Assembly (NCBI RefSeq): GCF_007995245.1
Contig: NZ_VCBA01000004.1
Location: 124,001 to 188,000, forward strand
Length of the DNA: 64,000 bases
DNA from: Tateyamaria sp. syn59
GTDB lineage: Bacteria; Pseudomonadota; Alphaproteobacteria; Rhodobacterales; Rhodobacteraceae
Reading direction: 5' to 3'
The notes under the pieces are model-generated. The model was not told where the DNA came from. It made no database searches and was given only the letters and a program-made list of their open reading frames with translations. The translations under genes and the position numbers were made by a program. This document shows positions 18,404-26,294 of this stretch, in pieces. Each line of letters starts with the position of its first letter. Position 1 is the stretch's first letter.

Positions 18404-19636
18404 CTATTCCGCCGGTGTTGGCAGTGCGCCAGTGAGCCGGGTTTCATGCCCCGGCACAGGGTGGCGCGGGATCAGGAGGGCGAGGCAAAGTGAGGTGGCG
18501 GCCATGCCTGCCGCCAACAAAAAGACTGCGCCGGGCGAGAAGAGCCAGAGGAGGCCCAGGGGCACGGGCAGGCCCACGGCTGCGATGTGGTTGATGGTGA
18601 AGGCCACGGCCGCCGTCGGCGCGATGTCGGCGGGGTCGGCGATTTTCTGGAAGTAGGTTTTGAGCGCCAGGGCGAGGCCGAAGAAGATGTGATCGAGCAC
18701 GTAGAGGACCGCCGCGATCATCAGGCCCCAGCCCATGAAGTAGACACCACCGTAGGCCAGGAAAACACAGACGAGGCCTGCATATTCAAAGATCAAAGCC
18801 TTTTGCTCGCCAAAGCGGGCGACGATGCGGCCCAGCAGCGGTGCGACAAGGATGTTGACCATCAGGTTGATGAGGTAGAGCGCGGTCAGCTCGTGGACTT
18901 CGAAGCCGAACTTTTCGACCATCATGAAGCCCGCGAACACCATGAAGATCTGCCGCCGCGCGCCCGACATGAATTGGAGCGCATAGTAGAGCCAGTAGCG
19001 GCGGCGCAGGACGAAGGTCTTGAGTTGTGGGGTGGGTGCCTCGAACTGCGGGTAGGCGAACATCGCAATGATCGCGATGGCCGCGGTGATACCGCCGCCC
19101 ACCATGTAGACGGTGTTGTAGGTCAGACCCAGCGGTTCCCAGAGGATCATGATGACGAAATAGACGAGGAAAGTGGCGGTGGAGCCCGCTGCCATGAGCC
19201 AGCCCAGCATTTGGGGGGCGCGGTCCTTGGGCAGCCATTGCAGTTGCAGGGATTGGTTGACCGTTTCGTAGTAATGAAAGCCGATGGACGAGATGAAGGT
19301 CAGCGCGAGGATGCCGCCCATCTCCGGGAACTGTGCCGTCAGGGCCGTCGCCACGCCCAGCATGACAAGCGACACGAGCCCCAGCACCTGTTCGCGCATC
19401 ACCATGATGACGAGGATGACACCGACGGCAAGGAAGCCGGGGATTTCGCGGATCGCATGGAGGAGGCCAATGTCGGCCCCGTCGAAATTCGCGGCGTCCA
19501 CCACGAAGTTGTTGAGCAGGGCCAGCCAGACCGAGAACCCGATGGGCATAGCGAACGCCATAAGGAACAGCAGCGCCGTGGGGCGCTGCCATCGCGGCAA
19601 GGTCTGCGCATTCTGGAGTGTCACATATCTGGCCAT
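18404..19636 (-). CDS. MFS-type membrane transporter
   Basis: A 410-residue inner-membrane protein with about 12 predicted transmembrane helices, consistent with a major facilitator. Helices are obvious at LLFLMAFAMPIGFSVWLALL, FLAVGVILVIMVM, GILALTFISSIGFHYYE and several later segments. No substrate-defining motif is recognised. It ends 60 bp after the prmA start, so the two may be co-transcribed, and it diverges from ogt. A 15-bp direct repeat lies in the divergent gap. Function beyond transport is unknown. Confidence 0.82.
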   Translation of the reverse strand: MARYVTLQNAQTLPRWQRPTALLFLMAFAMPIGFSVWLALLNNFVVDAANFDGADIGLLHAIREIPGFLAVGVILVIMVMREQVLGLVSLVMLGVATALTAQFPEMGGILALTFISSIGFHYYETVNQSLQLQWLPKDRAPQMLGWLMAAGSTATFLVYFVIMILWEPLGLTYNTVYMVGGGITAAIAIIAMFAYPQFEAPTPQLKTFVLRRRYWLYYALQFMSGARRQIFMVFAGFMMVEKFGFEVHELTALYLINLMVNILVAPLLGRIVARFGEQKALIFEYAGLVCVFLAYGGVYFMGWGLMIAAVLYVLDHIFFGLALALKTYFQKIADPADIAPTAAVAFTINHIAAVGLPVPLGLLWLFSPGAVFLLAAGMAATSLCLALLIPRHPVPGHETRLTGALPTPAE

Positions 19637-19676
19637 CGTCTTGGCTTACGGCCTTTGCATCACAAATACGAGAGCG

Positions 19677-19713
19677 GAAAGCGCACAAGTGGCGGTCCGA
19701 AAGCGCACAGGTG
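19677..19713. repeat. Direct repeat GAAAGCGCACARGTG upstream of MFS gene and ogt
   Basis: Two 15-bp copies at 19677-19691 and 19699-19713 differ at one base and are 22 bp apart start to start. They lie in the 134-bp gap between the divergent MFS transporter and ogt, a natural place for an operator. Confidence 0.5.
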
Positions 19714-19770
19714 CCCGCAAGCGCATGTTCCGGGTTGCGGGTGGCCGTCCATCCGACGCACGGTGACGCC

Positions 19771-20220
19771 ATGCTGTGCACCGATATAAAGACGCAATTC
19801 GGGGACCTCACCCTGACAGAAGATCGCGGCGCTATCGTGCGCATGACTTGGGGTGTGTCGGGTCGTGCGGATCGGTCCGACGTGTTGGATACGGCAGTGG
19901 ACCAGGTGCGCGCCTATGATGCGGGAGAGCTTGAGGTCTTTGACCTGCCGCTTGAGGTGCGCGGGTCGCAGTTCCAGCGCGATGTCTGTGCTGCCATGTC
20001 CGAAATCCCGTTTGGGCAGACCATCACTTACGGCGATATTGCCAAGCGCTTGGGCGTGCCTGCGCAGGCGGTAGGTCAGGCCTGTGGCGGCAATCCCATT
20101 CCGATCATCATTCCGTGTCACCGCGTCATGGGGGCCAAGGGGTTGACCGGGTTTTCTGGCGAAGGCGGGGTTGAGACCAAGGTTGCGCTTTTGCGCCATG
20201 AGGGTGGTTTTCTGATTTGA
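19771..20220 (+). CDS. ogt: Methylated-DNA--[protein]-cysteine S-methyltransferase
   Basis: A suicide DNA-repair protein that takes the methyl group from O6-methylguanine onto its own cysteine. The active-site motif IPCHRVMGAKGLTGFSG is clear (Cys near residue 119), preceded by the DNA-binding segment TITYGDIAKRLGVPAQAVGQA. The start at 19771 (MLCTDIKTQFGDLTL) matches family N-termini and gives 149 residues; the frame extended upstream would read through the MFS promoter. The ribosome site is weak. It converges on pcs across a gap full of hairpins. Confidence 0.9.
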   Translation: MLCTDIKTQFGDLTLTEDRGAIVRMTWGVSGRADRSDVLDTAVDQVRAYDAGELEVFDLPLEVRGSQFQRDVCAAMSEIPFGQTITYGDIAKRLGVPAQAVGQACGGNPIPIIIPCHRVMGAKGLTGFSGEGGVETKVALLRHEGGFLI

Positions 20221-20226
20221 GCGTGG

Positions 20227-20331
20227 CGGAAACCGGCGCGGTTTCCGGTTCGTTTTCCGGCGCGGAAAACGGGCGCTGCGGGTGGCCGGACACTGCCTCA
20301 GTGTCCGGGCCGTTTTCCGCGTCGGAAAACG
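20227..20331. repeat. Array of four perfect hairpins between convergent ogt and pcs
   Basis: Four palindromes follow each other: CGGAAACC/GGTTTCCG (20227-20247), CGTTTTCCG/CGGAAAACG with GCG loop (20251-20271), CCGGACACTG/CAGTGTCCGG with CCT loop (20286-20308), and CGTTTTCCG/CGGAAAACG with CGT loop (20311-20331). They fill nearly the whole 113-bp gap. Related CGTTTTCC hairpins recur at 40066-40108. They could act as a bidirectional terminator despite lacking T-runs. Confidence 0.85.
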
Positions 20332-20333
20332 GT

Positions 20334-21023
20334 TCAACGTTGTGGGAAGAGCTGCTGGGCGATACCCGCGAAGAGAAGATAGAGCGACGTGATCACCAGC
20401 CCCCAATGCGCCCAGCTTTCAGGGTGGAAATCGACCCATGCCGCCCAGCCTGCAAAGAACGTCCACGCAAGCGCCATGGGCAGGCTGAACCACCGCCAGC
20501 GTTCTGTGCGCACGGGGTGGATGAATTTGACGGGCAGGAACATGCCCACCGCGAGGACCGTGACCAGCGCCAGTGAAGCCCAGAACGTCGGCTCCAGCGC
20601 GAAGATCACCAGCACCACCATGTTCCAGCAGCCGGGGAAGCCGGAAAAGGAGTTGTCCTTGGTCTTCATCCGCGTGTCGGCGAAATACATCGCACTGGCG
20701 AAGGTGATCAGGATGATCGCGACCCAGCCTGTCCAGCCCGCCATGAGGCCCGAGGCGAAGAGCGCGAAGGCCGGTATGAAGACGTAAGTCAGGTAGTCGA
20801 TGATCAGATCCAGAAGCACGCCGTCGAATTCGGGGGCGTTTGTCTTGACGTCATATTTGCGCGCCAGTGGTCCGTCGATCCCGTCGACGAAGAAGGCCAC
20901 GACGAGCCAGAGGAACATCAGGTCCCATTCAGCCTCGACCGCGGCCAGCATGGCCAGCATGGCAAAGACCGCACCGGTGGCGGTGAGAAGGTGAACGCCG
21001 AGCGCGCGCATTTGCAAAGTCAT
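20334..21023 (-). CDS. pcs: Phosphatidylcholine synthase (CDP-alcohol phosphatidyltransferase)
   Basis: Pcs condenses choline with CDP-diacylglycerol to phosphatidylcholine, a pathway typical of alphaproteobacteria. The CDP-alcohol signature is present as DGIDGPLARKYDV followed by FDGVLLDLIIDYLTYV (residues about 48-85), with the metal-binding aspartates. Around eight membrane helices are predicted, and FPGCWNMVVLVIFAL and FLPVKFIHPVRTERWR are Pcs-type blocks that distinguish it from PgsA or PssA. The length is 229 residues. Confidence 0.9.
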   Translation of the reverse strand: MTLQMRALGVHLLTATGAVFAMLAMLAAVEAEWDLMFLWLVVAFFVDGIDGPLARKYDVKTNAPEFDGVLLDLIIDYLTYVFIPAFALFASGLMAGWTGWVAIILITFASAMYFADTRMKTKDNSFSGFPGCWNMVVLVIFALEPTFWASLALVTVLAVGMFLPVKFIHPVRTERWRWFSLPMALAWTFFAGWAAWVDFHPESWAHWGLVITSLYLLFAGIAQQLFPQR

Positions 21024-21073
21024 TCGGGTCTCATGGTCGATTGCGGGACAGGTTTCAAGACGGACGCGACGTG

Positions 21074-21994
21074 TCAGGCCTTGGGGTGGGCCTTGGCGTA
21101 GACCTCCATCAGCCGGACGGTGTCGACGGCGGTGTAGGCCTGGGTCGTGGACAGCGAGGCGTGGCCGAGGAGTTCCTGGATGGCCCGCAGGTCGCCGCCC
21201 GCGTTCAGGAGGTGCGTGGCAAAGCTGTGCCGCATGGCGTGGGGCGTGGCACTGGCGGGCAGGCCCAGTTGCATCCGTGCGTTGGCCATCACCTTTTGGA
21301 TCGCTCGGGGCGCGAGGGGGCCGCCGCGGATGGCGCGAAAGAGCGGGCCGTCGGCGGGCAGGTCGTAGGGGCAGGCGTTCATATAGGTATCGACCGCGTC
21401 GCGGGCGGCGTCGATGACCGGGACGATCCGTTCCTTGCCGCCCTTGCCGGTGATCCGAAGCACTTGGGGCAGCGGCGCTTGTCCGGCGGTGAGCGATAGT
21501 GCTTCGGAGATGCGCAGGCCACAGCCCCAGAGCAATGTGAGCACGGCGGTGTCGCGCAGGCCGACCCAGGGTTTGTCGGATTGCAGCGGGGTGATGTCGA
21601 GGAGTTCGCGGGCCGCACTTTCGTCAAGCGGGCGCGGCAGCTTCTTTGTGAACTTCGGGGCGCGAGTGCTGAGGACCGCCGTAGGTTCGAACCCTTCACG
21701 GTTGGCGAGCCACTTGTAGAACGCCTTGACCGCTGACAGCTTGCGCGCCAGCGAGCGGGCACTGACGCCCCCTGCCCGCGTGCGGGCCATCCACGACCGC
21801 ATATCGCGTGTGTCGATGCGAGCCAGAGCGCCAAGCCCCTGTGTCTGGCCCGAATGTTCGGTCATGAAGGATAGGAACTCGGTGATGTCGCGGCCATAGG
21901 CGGTGATCGTGTTGTCCGCTGCCCCCTTGATCGCGCGCTCGTGCGCCAGGAAGTGTTCCAGCGCGTCGCGGGCGGCGGGGGAAATGAGGCTCAT
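21074..21994 (-). CDS. xerC: Tyrosine recombinase XerC
   Basis: XerC with XerD resolves chromosome dimers at dif. The N-terminal SAM-like core-binding domain (FLAHERAIKGAADNTITAY) precedes the catalytic domain with the tyrosine-recombinase set: Arg in GCGLRISEAL, Lys in GKGGKERIVP, HxxR in HAMRHSFATHLL, His in LGHASLSTTQ and Tyr in TQAYTAVD. The length is 306 residues. Its start overlaps the DUF484 stop by 4 nt, and the DUF484-xerC order is conserved in Proteobacteria, which favours XerC over an integron or phage integrase. Confidence 0.94.
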   Translation of the reverse strand: MSLISPAARDALEHFLAHERAIKGAADNTITAYGRDITEFLSFMTEHSGQTQGLGALARIDTRDMRSWMARTRAGGVSARSLARKLSAVKAFYKWLANREGFEPTAVLSTRAPKFTKKLPRPLDESAARELLDITPLQSDKPWVGLRDTAVLTLLWGCGLRISEALSLTAGQAPLPQVLRITGKGGKERIVPVIDAARDAVDTYMNACPYDLPADGPLFRAIRGGPLAPRAIQKVMANARMQLGLPASATPHAMRHSFATHLLNAGGDLRAIQELLGHASLSTTQAYTAVDTVRLMEVYAKAHPKA

Positions 21995-22698
21995 CCCAGC
22001 CAGCGCCGCATAGCGCGTTCGAAGACACCTGTGAAGAACGACAGCAGGTCAGTGCCCTGTTGCGGGCCGAACATGTGCGGGTCTTCGGCGCCCATGACCA
22101 GAAGGCCCGGCAGGCGACCGTCGCCAAAGTCGAGTTTCAGGCACGCCTCGGATCGGATCCATGTCGCGGTGTCGCCGTAAACTTCGGGGTCGGCGTCCTG
22201 CAGCTGGCGCAATGTCACTTGCCGCACATTGCCGCCGCGTCCGTCGGTCAGGTAGTCGTCGATAAAGCCGGGTTCGGCCACGCTGAGCACATCGCCGAGC
22301 CGCTGCAAGGCGGGGTCTTTGTCGTTCTGGACCGACTCGAGCACCAGCTTGACGGCATCGACGCGCAGGATTTCGGCGACTTCGCCGCCAAGGTCGCGCA
22401 GAAACGCCTCGAACTCGGTCGGGTCGAGCATGCGGAGGATGGCGCGGTGGATCTGGTTGGTGCCCGCAAGGTTTTCGTAGGCTGCGGCGATGACGGAGCG
22501 GTGCGTGTCCTCCAGCCGATCAAGCCGCGCCTCAAGCCGTTCCATGGCGAGGCCGCGCAGGTCCACGATGTTGCCGCCCATGGCCCGTTCATTGGCGGCG
22601 ATGAGCGCGTGCATCAGATCCTTGTCGTCGAGAATGACATCGGGTCGCGAGATGATCGCCGCGCGCAGGGCGTCATCAATCTTGGGCTGGCTGCTCAT
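21991..22698 (-). CDS. DUF484 family protein
   Basis: A 235-residue soluble protein of the DUF484 (GAF-like) family, recognised by the start SQPKIDDALRAAIISRPDVIL with LDDKDLMHALIAANE and by its fixed place upstream of xerC. The middle contains a helical segment (MERLEARLDRLEDTHRSVIAAAYENL in pieces) and the end has LPGLLVMGAEDPHMFGPQQGTDLL, where GAF-like DUF484 proteins show SxxxxRF...GT..L. The start at 22698 (MSSQPKI) was chosen over 22758. The biochemical role is unknown in all species. Confidence 0.88.
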   Translation of the reverse strand: MSSQPKIDDALRAAIISRPDVILDDKDLMHALIAANERAMGGNIVDLRGLAMERLEARLDRLEDTHRSVIAAAYENLAGTNQIHRAILRMLDPTEFEAFLRDLGGEVAEILRVDAVKLVLESVQNDKDPALQRLGDVLSVAEPGFIDDYLTDGRGGNVRQVTLRQLQDADPEVYGDTATWIRSEACLKLDFGDGRLPGLLVMGAEDPHMFGPQQGTDLLSFFTGVFERAMRRWLG

Positions 22699-22886
22699 AC
22701 CGTACCTGTTCTTGATCTTGGGCGGTGTCATAACACAGCCGATTCGTGAAATCTGCACCGAACTTGGAATAATTGTCCGGATGGTGGCGTGTTGTTGCCA
22801 CGGCGCACGAAAGTGACGCCACGACCGGGGAAGCGGGTCTGCAACTTCCCCGTGATTGGGCTGCCCCGCCCTGACATATCCCGTTC

Positions 22887-22991
22887 ATGAACACCGCACC
22901 CGAAGCCACTGCTCACGGACCGGCCCCTCGCATTTTCCCGCTGGGACCGGATGCGCTTCGTGTGATGCTGAGACGGGCCGGAAAGCCCTGA
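22887..22991 (+). CDS. Possible 34-residue small protein
   Basis: An ATG-started frame encodes MNTAPEATAHGPAPRIFPLG and ends LRRAGKP, stopping 2 bp before the end of the convergent fsa gene. Its composition (Pro/Ala/Arg) resembles coding DNA of this genome, but no ribosome site is visible and frames of this length arise by chance in GC-rich DNA. The 294-bp gap between DUF484 and fsa otherwise holds nothing recognisable. Confidence 0.2.
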   Translation: MNTAPEATAHGPAPRIFPLGPDALRVMLRRAGKP

Positions 22992-22992
22992 A

Positions 22993-23646
22993 TTACAGGA
23001 TTTTCTGTCCCGTCTTGGCCCAGTCTTTCAGGAAGGCATCAAGGCCCTTGTCCGTCAGCGGGTGCCCGGCGAGTTTCTTGATCACATCGGGCGGCGAGGT
23101 GATGACGTCGGCGCCGATCTTGGCGCAGTCCTGAATGTGGTTCACCGACCGGATCGAAGCGGCGAGGATTTCCGTCTCGAACCCGTAATTGTCGTAGATG
23201 GTGCGGATGTCCTCGATCAGTTCCAGACCGTCGATGTGCATGTCATCGAGACGTCCGATAAAGGGCGATATGAAGGATGCACCCGCCTTGGCTGCGAGCA
23301 GCGCCTGGTTGGCGGAGAAACAGAGCGTGACGTTGACCATCTTGCCCTCGCCCGACAGCACCTTGCAGGCCTTAAGCCCGTCCCAGGTCAGCGGCAGCTT
23401 GACGGTGATGTTCTCGGCAATCTCGGCCAGTTTGCGGCCTTCGGCGATCATGTCGTCGGCTTCGAGCGCGACCACTTCGGCGCTGACGGGGCCGTCGACC
23501 AGATCACAGATTTCCTTGGTCACTTCGAGGATGTCGCGCCCGGATTTCAGGATCAGCGACGGGTTTGTGGTGACGCCGTCGACCATGCCAAGGTCATTGA
23601 GTTCAGCGATGGCGTCAATCTCGGCTGAGTCTACGAAGAATTTCAT
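22993..23646 (-). CDS. fsa: Transaldolase / fructose-6-phosphate aldolase-like protein
   Basis: A short-form transaldolase of the TalC/FSA family, acting on fructose-6-phosphate in the pentose-phosphate or related aldol chemistry. The sequence starts [16 protein letters not shown], continues with [15 protein letters not shown], has the Schiff-base lysine in [14 protein letters not shown] (near residue 85) and ends with the barrel motifs [11 protein letters not shown] and [14 protein letters not shown]. The length of 217 residues matches the family. True transaldolase and FSA activities cannot be separated by eye. It diverges from priA. Confidence 0.93.
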   Translation of the reverse strand: MKFFVDSAEIDAIAELNDLGMVDGVTTNPSLILKSGRDILEVTKEICDLVDGPVSAEVVALEADDMIAEGRKLAEIAENITVKLPLTWDGLKACKVLSGEGKMVNVTLCFSANQALLAAKAGASFISPFIGRLDDMHIDGLELIEDIRTIYDNYGFETEILAASIRSVNHIQDCAKIGADVITSPPDVIKKLAGHPLTDKGLDAFLKDWAKTGQKIL

Positions 23647-23736
23647 GTGCGGCCTCTCTTGATGGCTTGGCGTTTGCTTGAGCAGCGTTTACCTCATGGC
23701 GGGTGAAGACTGAACCCCTCATACGTTGGCGCTAAC

Positions 23737-25929
23737 ATGATACCCTCGTTTTATGACGAAGGGACGCTGGTGGCGGTGCTGACGACGCAGCCGCTGGACC
23801 GGGCGCTGGACTACAAGGCGCCCGAGGGTGGATGTCACTTGGGGGCCTTTGTCGAGGTGCCGCTGGGCCCGCGCAAGGTGCTGGGCGTGGTCTGGGGGCC
23901 GGGCAAAGGGGATTATGACTACGCCAAGGTGCGGTCGATGCTGCGGGTGCTGGATGCCGCGCCGATGCGCGACGAGATGCGGGCGTTTTTGGAGAAGGCC
24001 GCAGCTTATACGCTGACGCCGATGCCTGCAATGCTGCGGCTGGCCACGCGCGCGCCGGGGCTGGGTGATCCGCCGTCGATGCGGAAGGTGTACCGCCGTG
24101 GCCGGGATGAACCTGATCGCATGACCGATGCGCGGCGACGTGTGCTGGATTTTCTAAGTGAATACGGTGAGTTGTCGTTCACGCTTAAGGAACTGGCTGA
24201 ACTGTCGGGCGTGACATCATCGGTCATCAAGGGATTGGTGAAACAGGGGGCCGTGGCTGAGGAAGACAGCCCGCGCGATTTGCCCTTTCCGCCGATGGAC
24301 CCGTCGCGTCCGGGTAAAGAGCTGACCGACGATCAGGCGCGTGCGGCGGGGCACATTGCGCAGGCTGTGCGGTCGGGCGCATATGGCACGACCCTGCTGC
24401 GCGGTGTGACCGGGTCGGGAAAGACAGAGGTGTATCTGGAAGCGGTGGCGGCTTGCCTGAAGGTCGGGCGGCAAGCGCTTGTTCTGCTGCCTGAAATCGC
24501 GCTGACGGCGGAGTTTCTGAAGCGGGTTGAAGAGCGGTTTGGTGCCCGACCTGCCGAGTGGCATTCCGGGGCCACTATGACGGAGCGGCGGCGCATCTGG
24601 AAAATGGTCGGCCAAGGTCAGGCGCAGCTTGTGATCGGGGCGCGGTCGGCGCTGTTTCTGCCCTATCAGAGACTCGGCCTGATCGTGGTCGATGAGGAAC
24701 ACGACACGTCCTACAAGCAAGAAGATGGCGTGCTGTACAACGCGCGCGACATGGCGGTGTTGCGCGCATCCATGCTGGGGGCGCAGGTGGTGCTGGCCTC
24801 GGCCACCCCGTCGTTGGAGAGCTGGGCCAATGCGGAAAGCGGGAAGTACAAGCGGCTCGACCTGGAGGCGCGGTTTGGTCCTGCCGTGATGCCGACCATG
24901 CGCACCATCGACATGCGGGCGGAGAAGCTGCCATCGAACCGCTGGGTGTCGGAGGAGTTGAAGCGCGCGGTCGAGGCGCGGCTGGAGGCGGGCGAGCAGG
25001 CGATGCTGTTTTTGAACCGCCGTGGCTATGCTCCGATCACCCTGTGTCGCGCTTGCGGGCATCAGGTGGGCTGTGATCAATGCGATGCGCGCATGGTCGA
25101 GCACCGGTTCCTGAAGCGGTTGATGTGCCATCAGTGTGGTGAGACGAAGCCGATGCCGACGGTCTGTCCTGCTTGCGAAGCGGAGGACCGGATGGCCCCC
25201 GTCGGCCCCGGTGTGGAACGGTTGGGCGAGGAGGCGGTGGAGCTGTTTCCCGACGCCCGCGTGGCGGTGCTGAGTTCGGATATGTATGGCTCGGCTCGTG
25301 CGCTGAAGGCGGAGATCGAGCAGATTGCCGAAGGTGGAGCTGACGTGATCATCGGCACGCAGCTCGTGGCGAAGGGGCACAATTTTCCGAACCTGACCCT
25401 CGTTGGCGTCATCGACGCCGACCTCGGGTTGCAGGGATCGGACCTGCGCGCAGCAGAGCGGACATTTCAGTTGATGCGGCAGGTTGCGGGCCGTGCGGGC
25501 CGGGCAGAGAAGCCGGGCACGGCGATGTTGCAGACCTACCAGCCGGAGCATCCGGTGATCCGCGCGATTCTGGCGGGGGACGAGGAAGGGTTTTGGCGGG
25601 CCGAGGCGGCACAGCGCGAAGCCGCAGGTGTGCCGCCCTATGGCCGGATGGCGGGCATCATCCTGAGCGGGCCGGATGTAGCGCAGGTGTTTGATGCAGC
25701 CAACGCGTTAGCGCGGAATGCGGGCGCACTACAGCGGGTGGGCGCGCAGGTCTTTGGCCCGGCCCCTGCCCCGATTGCCCGCATTCGGGGTCGCCATCGC
25801 GTGCGGCTGTTGGTGAAGGCGGGCAAGGGTGTGGCGCTGCAGGGCGCCATTGCGCAATGGGTCGGTCAATTGCGGTTGAAGGGCGATCTGCGTCTGGCCG
25901 TGGATATTGATCCGCAGAGTTTTTACTGA
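23737..25929 (+). CDS. priA: Primosomal protein N' (replication restart helicase PriA)
   Basis: PriA reloads the replisome at stalled forks. The N-terminal 3'-DNA-binding part (VAVLTTQPLDRALDYKAPEG) precedes a superfamily 2 helicase with Walker A GVTGSGKTEVYLE (near residue 224), DEEHD Walker B, and FLNRRGYAP. Zinc-binding cysteines appear as CRACGHQVGCDQCDARM and CHQCGETKPMPTVCPAC. The C-terminal helicase part has GTQLVAKGHNFPNLTLVGV and AGRAGRA. The length is 730 residues. It converges on the DUF3253 gene through a repeat element. Confidence 0.97.
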   Translation: MIPSFYDEGTLVAVLTTQPLDRALDYKAPEGGCHLGAFVEVPLGPRKVLGVVWGPGKGDYDYAKVRSMLRVLDAAPMRDEMRAFLEKAAAYTLTPMPAMLRLATRAPGLGDPPSMRKVYRRGRDEPDRMTDARRRVLDFLSEYGELSFTLKELAELSGVTSSVIKGLVKQGAVAEEDSPRDLPFPPMDPSRPGKELTDDQARAAGHIAQAVRSGAYGTTLLRGVTGSGKTEVYLEAVAACLKVGRQALVLLPEIALTAEFLKRVEERFGARPAEWHSGATMTERRRIWKMVGQGQAQLVIGARSALFLPYQRLGLIVVDEEHDTSYKQEDGVLYNARDMAVLRASMLGAQVVLASATPSLESWANAESGKYKRLDLEARFGPAVMPTMRTIDMRAEKLPSNRWVSEELKRAVEARLEAGEQAMLFLNRRGYAPITLCRACGHQVGCDQCDARMVEHRFLKRLMCHQCGETKPMPTVCPACEAEDRMAPVGPGVERLGEEAVELFPDARVAVLSSDMYGSARALKAEIEQIAEGGADVIIGTQLVAKGHNFPNLTLVGVIDADLGLQGSDLRAAERTFQLMRQVAGRAGRAEKPGTAMLQTYQPEHPVIRAILAGDEEGFWRAEAAQREAAGVPPYGRMAGIILSGPDVAQVFDAANALARNAGALQRVGAQVFGPAPAPIARIRGRHRVRLLVKAGKGVALQGAIAQWVGQLRLKGDLRLAVDIDPQSFY

Positions 25930-26022
25930 TCTAGCGGCCGGCTTGCGCCGACGACATAGTTTAGGGGGCGCTGCCCCCGGTGCTAAAGCGCCTCCCCGTC
26001 GTATTTTCAGTCAGAAGAAACA
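25930..26022 (+). repeat. 3'-end repeat element (hairpins plus GTATTTT...AGAAGAA tail), copy 1
   Basis: Directly after the priA stop lies CGGC-TTGC-GCCG (25938-25949), then the hairpin GGGGGC-GCT-GCCCCC (25964-25978), and then a tail from 26001 to 26022 (GTATTTTCAG followed by TCAGAAGAAACA). The same 22-base tail and the same leading AGCGGCCG hairpin recur at 46812-46929. The hairpin could stop transcription of priA. The tail covers the last codons of the convergent DUF3253 gene. Confidence 0.75.
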
Positions 26023-26261
26023 GGCAGGCCAAGGCGAACTGGGCCACGGGCTGTCAAAGCATTGACCGGGTTGCCCTTTTGCGTGATCGCGATGTTGCCG
26101 TCGTCGGCCAGCGTTTGTGCAACACGGCGCACGTCCGGCATCAGCAGACGCCACTCCTGGGTGAGCACGCGCGCCACTTCGGAGGGGCAAATGGTTTTGC
26201 CCGCCCTGCGTGCGTGAACTGCGTCTAGGATCGCTAGCCTGATCTGCGCATCATCCGCCAT
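26007..26261 (-). CDS. DUF3253 family small protein
   Basis: An 84-residue protein with the DUF3253 pattern: ICPSEVARVLTQEWRLLMPDVRRVAQTL (residues about 24-51, in pieces) and NIAITQKGNPVNALTARGPVRL. The fold is predicted as a small winged-helix-like domain; the function is unknown. It lies 32 bp downstream of ileS, so it may be transcribed with it. Its last five codons (P-V-S-S-D) fall in the 3'-end repeat element, suggesting the element has extended or replaced the C-terminus. Confidence 0.85.
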   Translation of the reverse strand: MADDAQIRLAILDAVHARRAGKTICPSEVARVLTQEWRLLMPDVRRVAQTLADDGNIAITQKGNPVNALTARGPVRLGLPVSSD

Positions 26262-26275
26262 ACAGCGCCATGTAA

Positions 26276-26294
26276 GGCGGAGGTGTCCTCCGCC
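26276..26294. repeat. GGCGGAGG/CCTCCGCC hairpin touching the ileS stop codon
   Basis: Perfect 8-bp arms with a TGT loop. Its last base is also the last base of the ileS TAG stop. Together with the adjacent GTAA it matches the ruvA-ruvB copy at 15183-15201 over more than 20 bases, in the same orientation relative to transcription. Confidence 0.75.

Noticed and set aside
24217-25551. 444-residue minus-strand open frame opposite priA
   Set aside because: It is antisense to the helicase domain and has no independent support.
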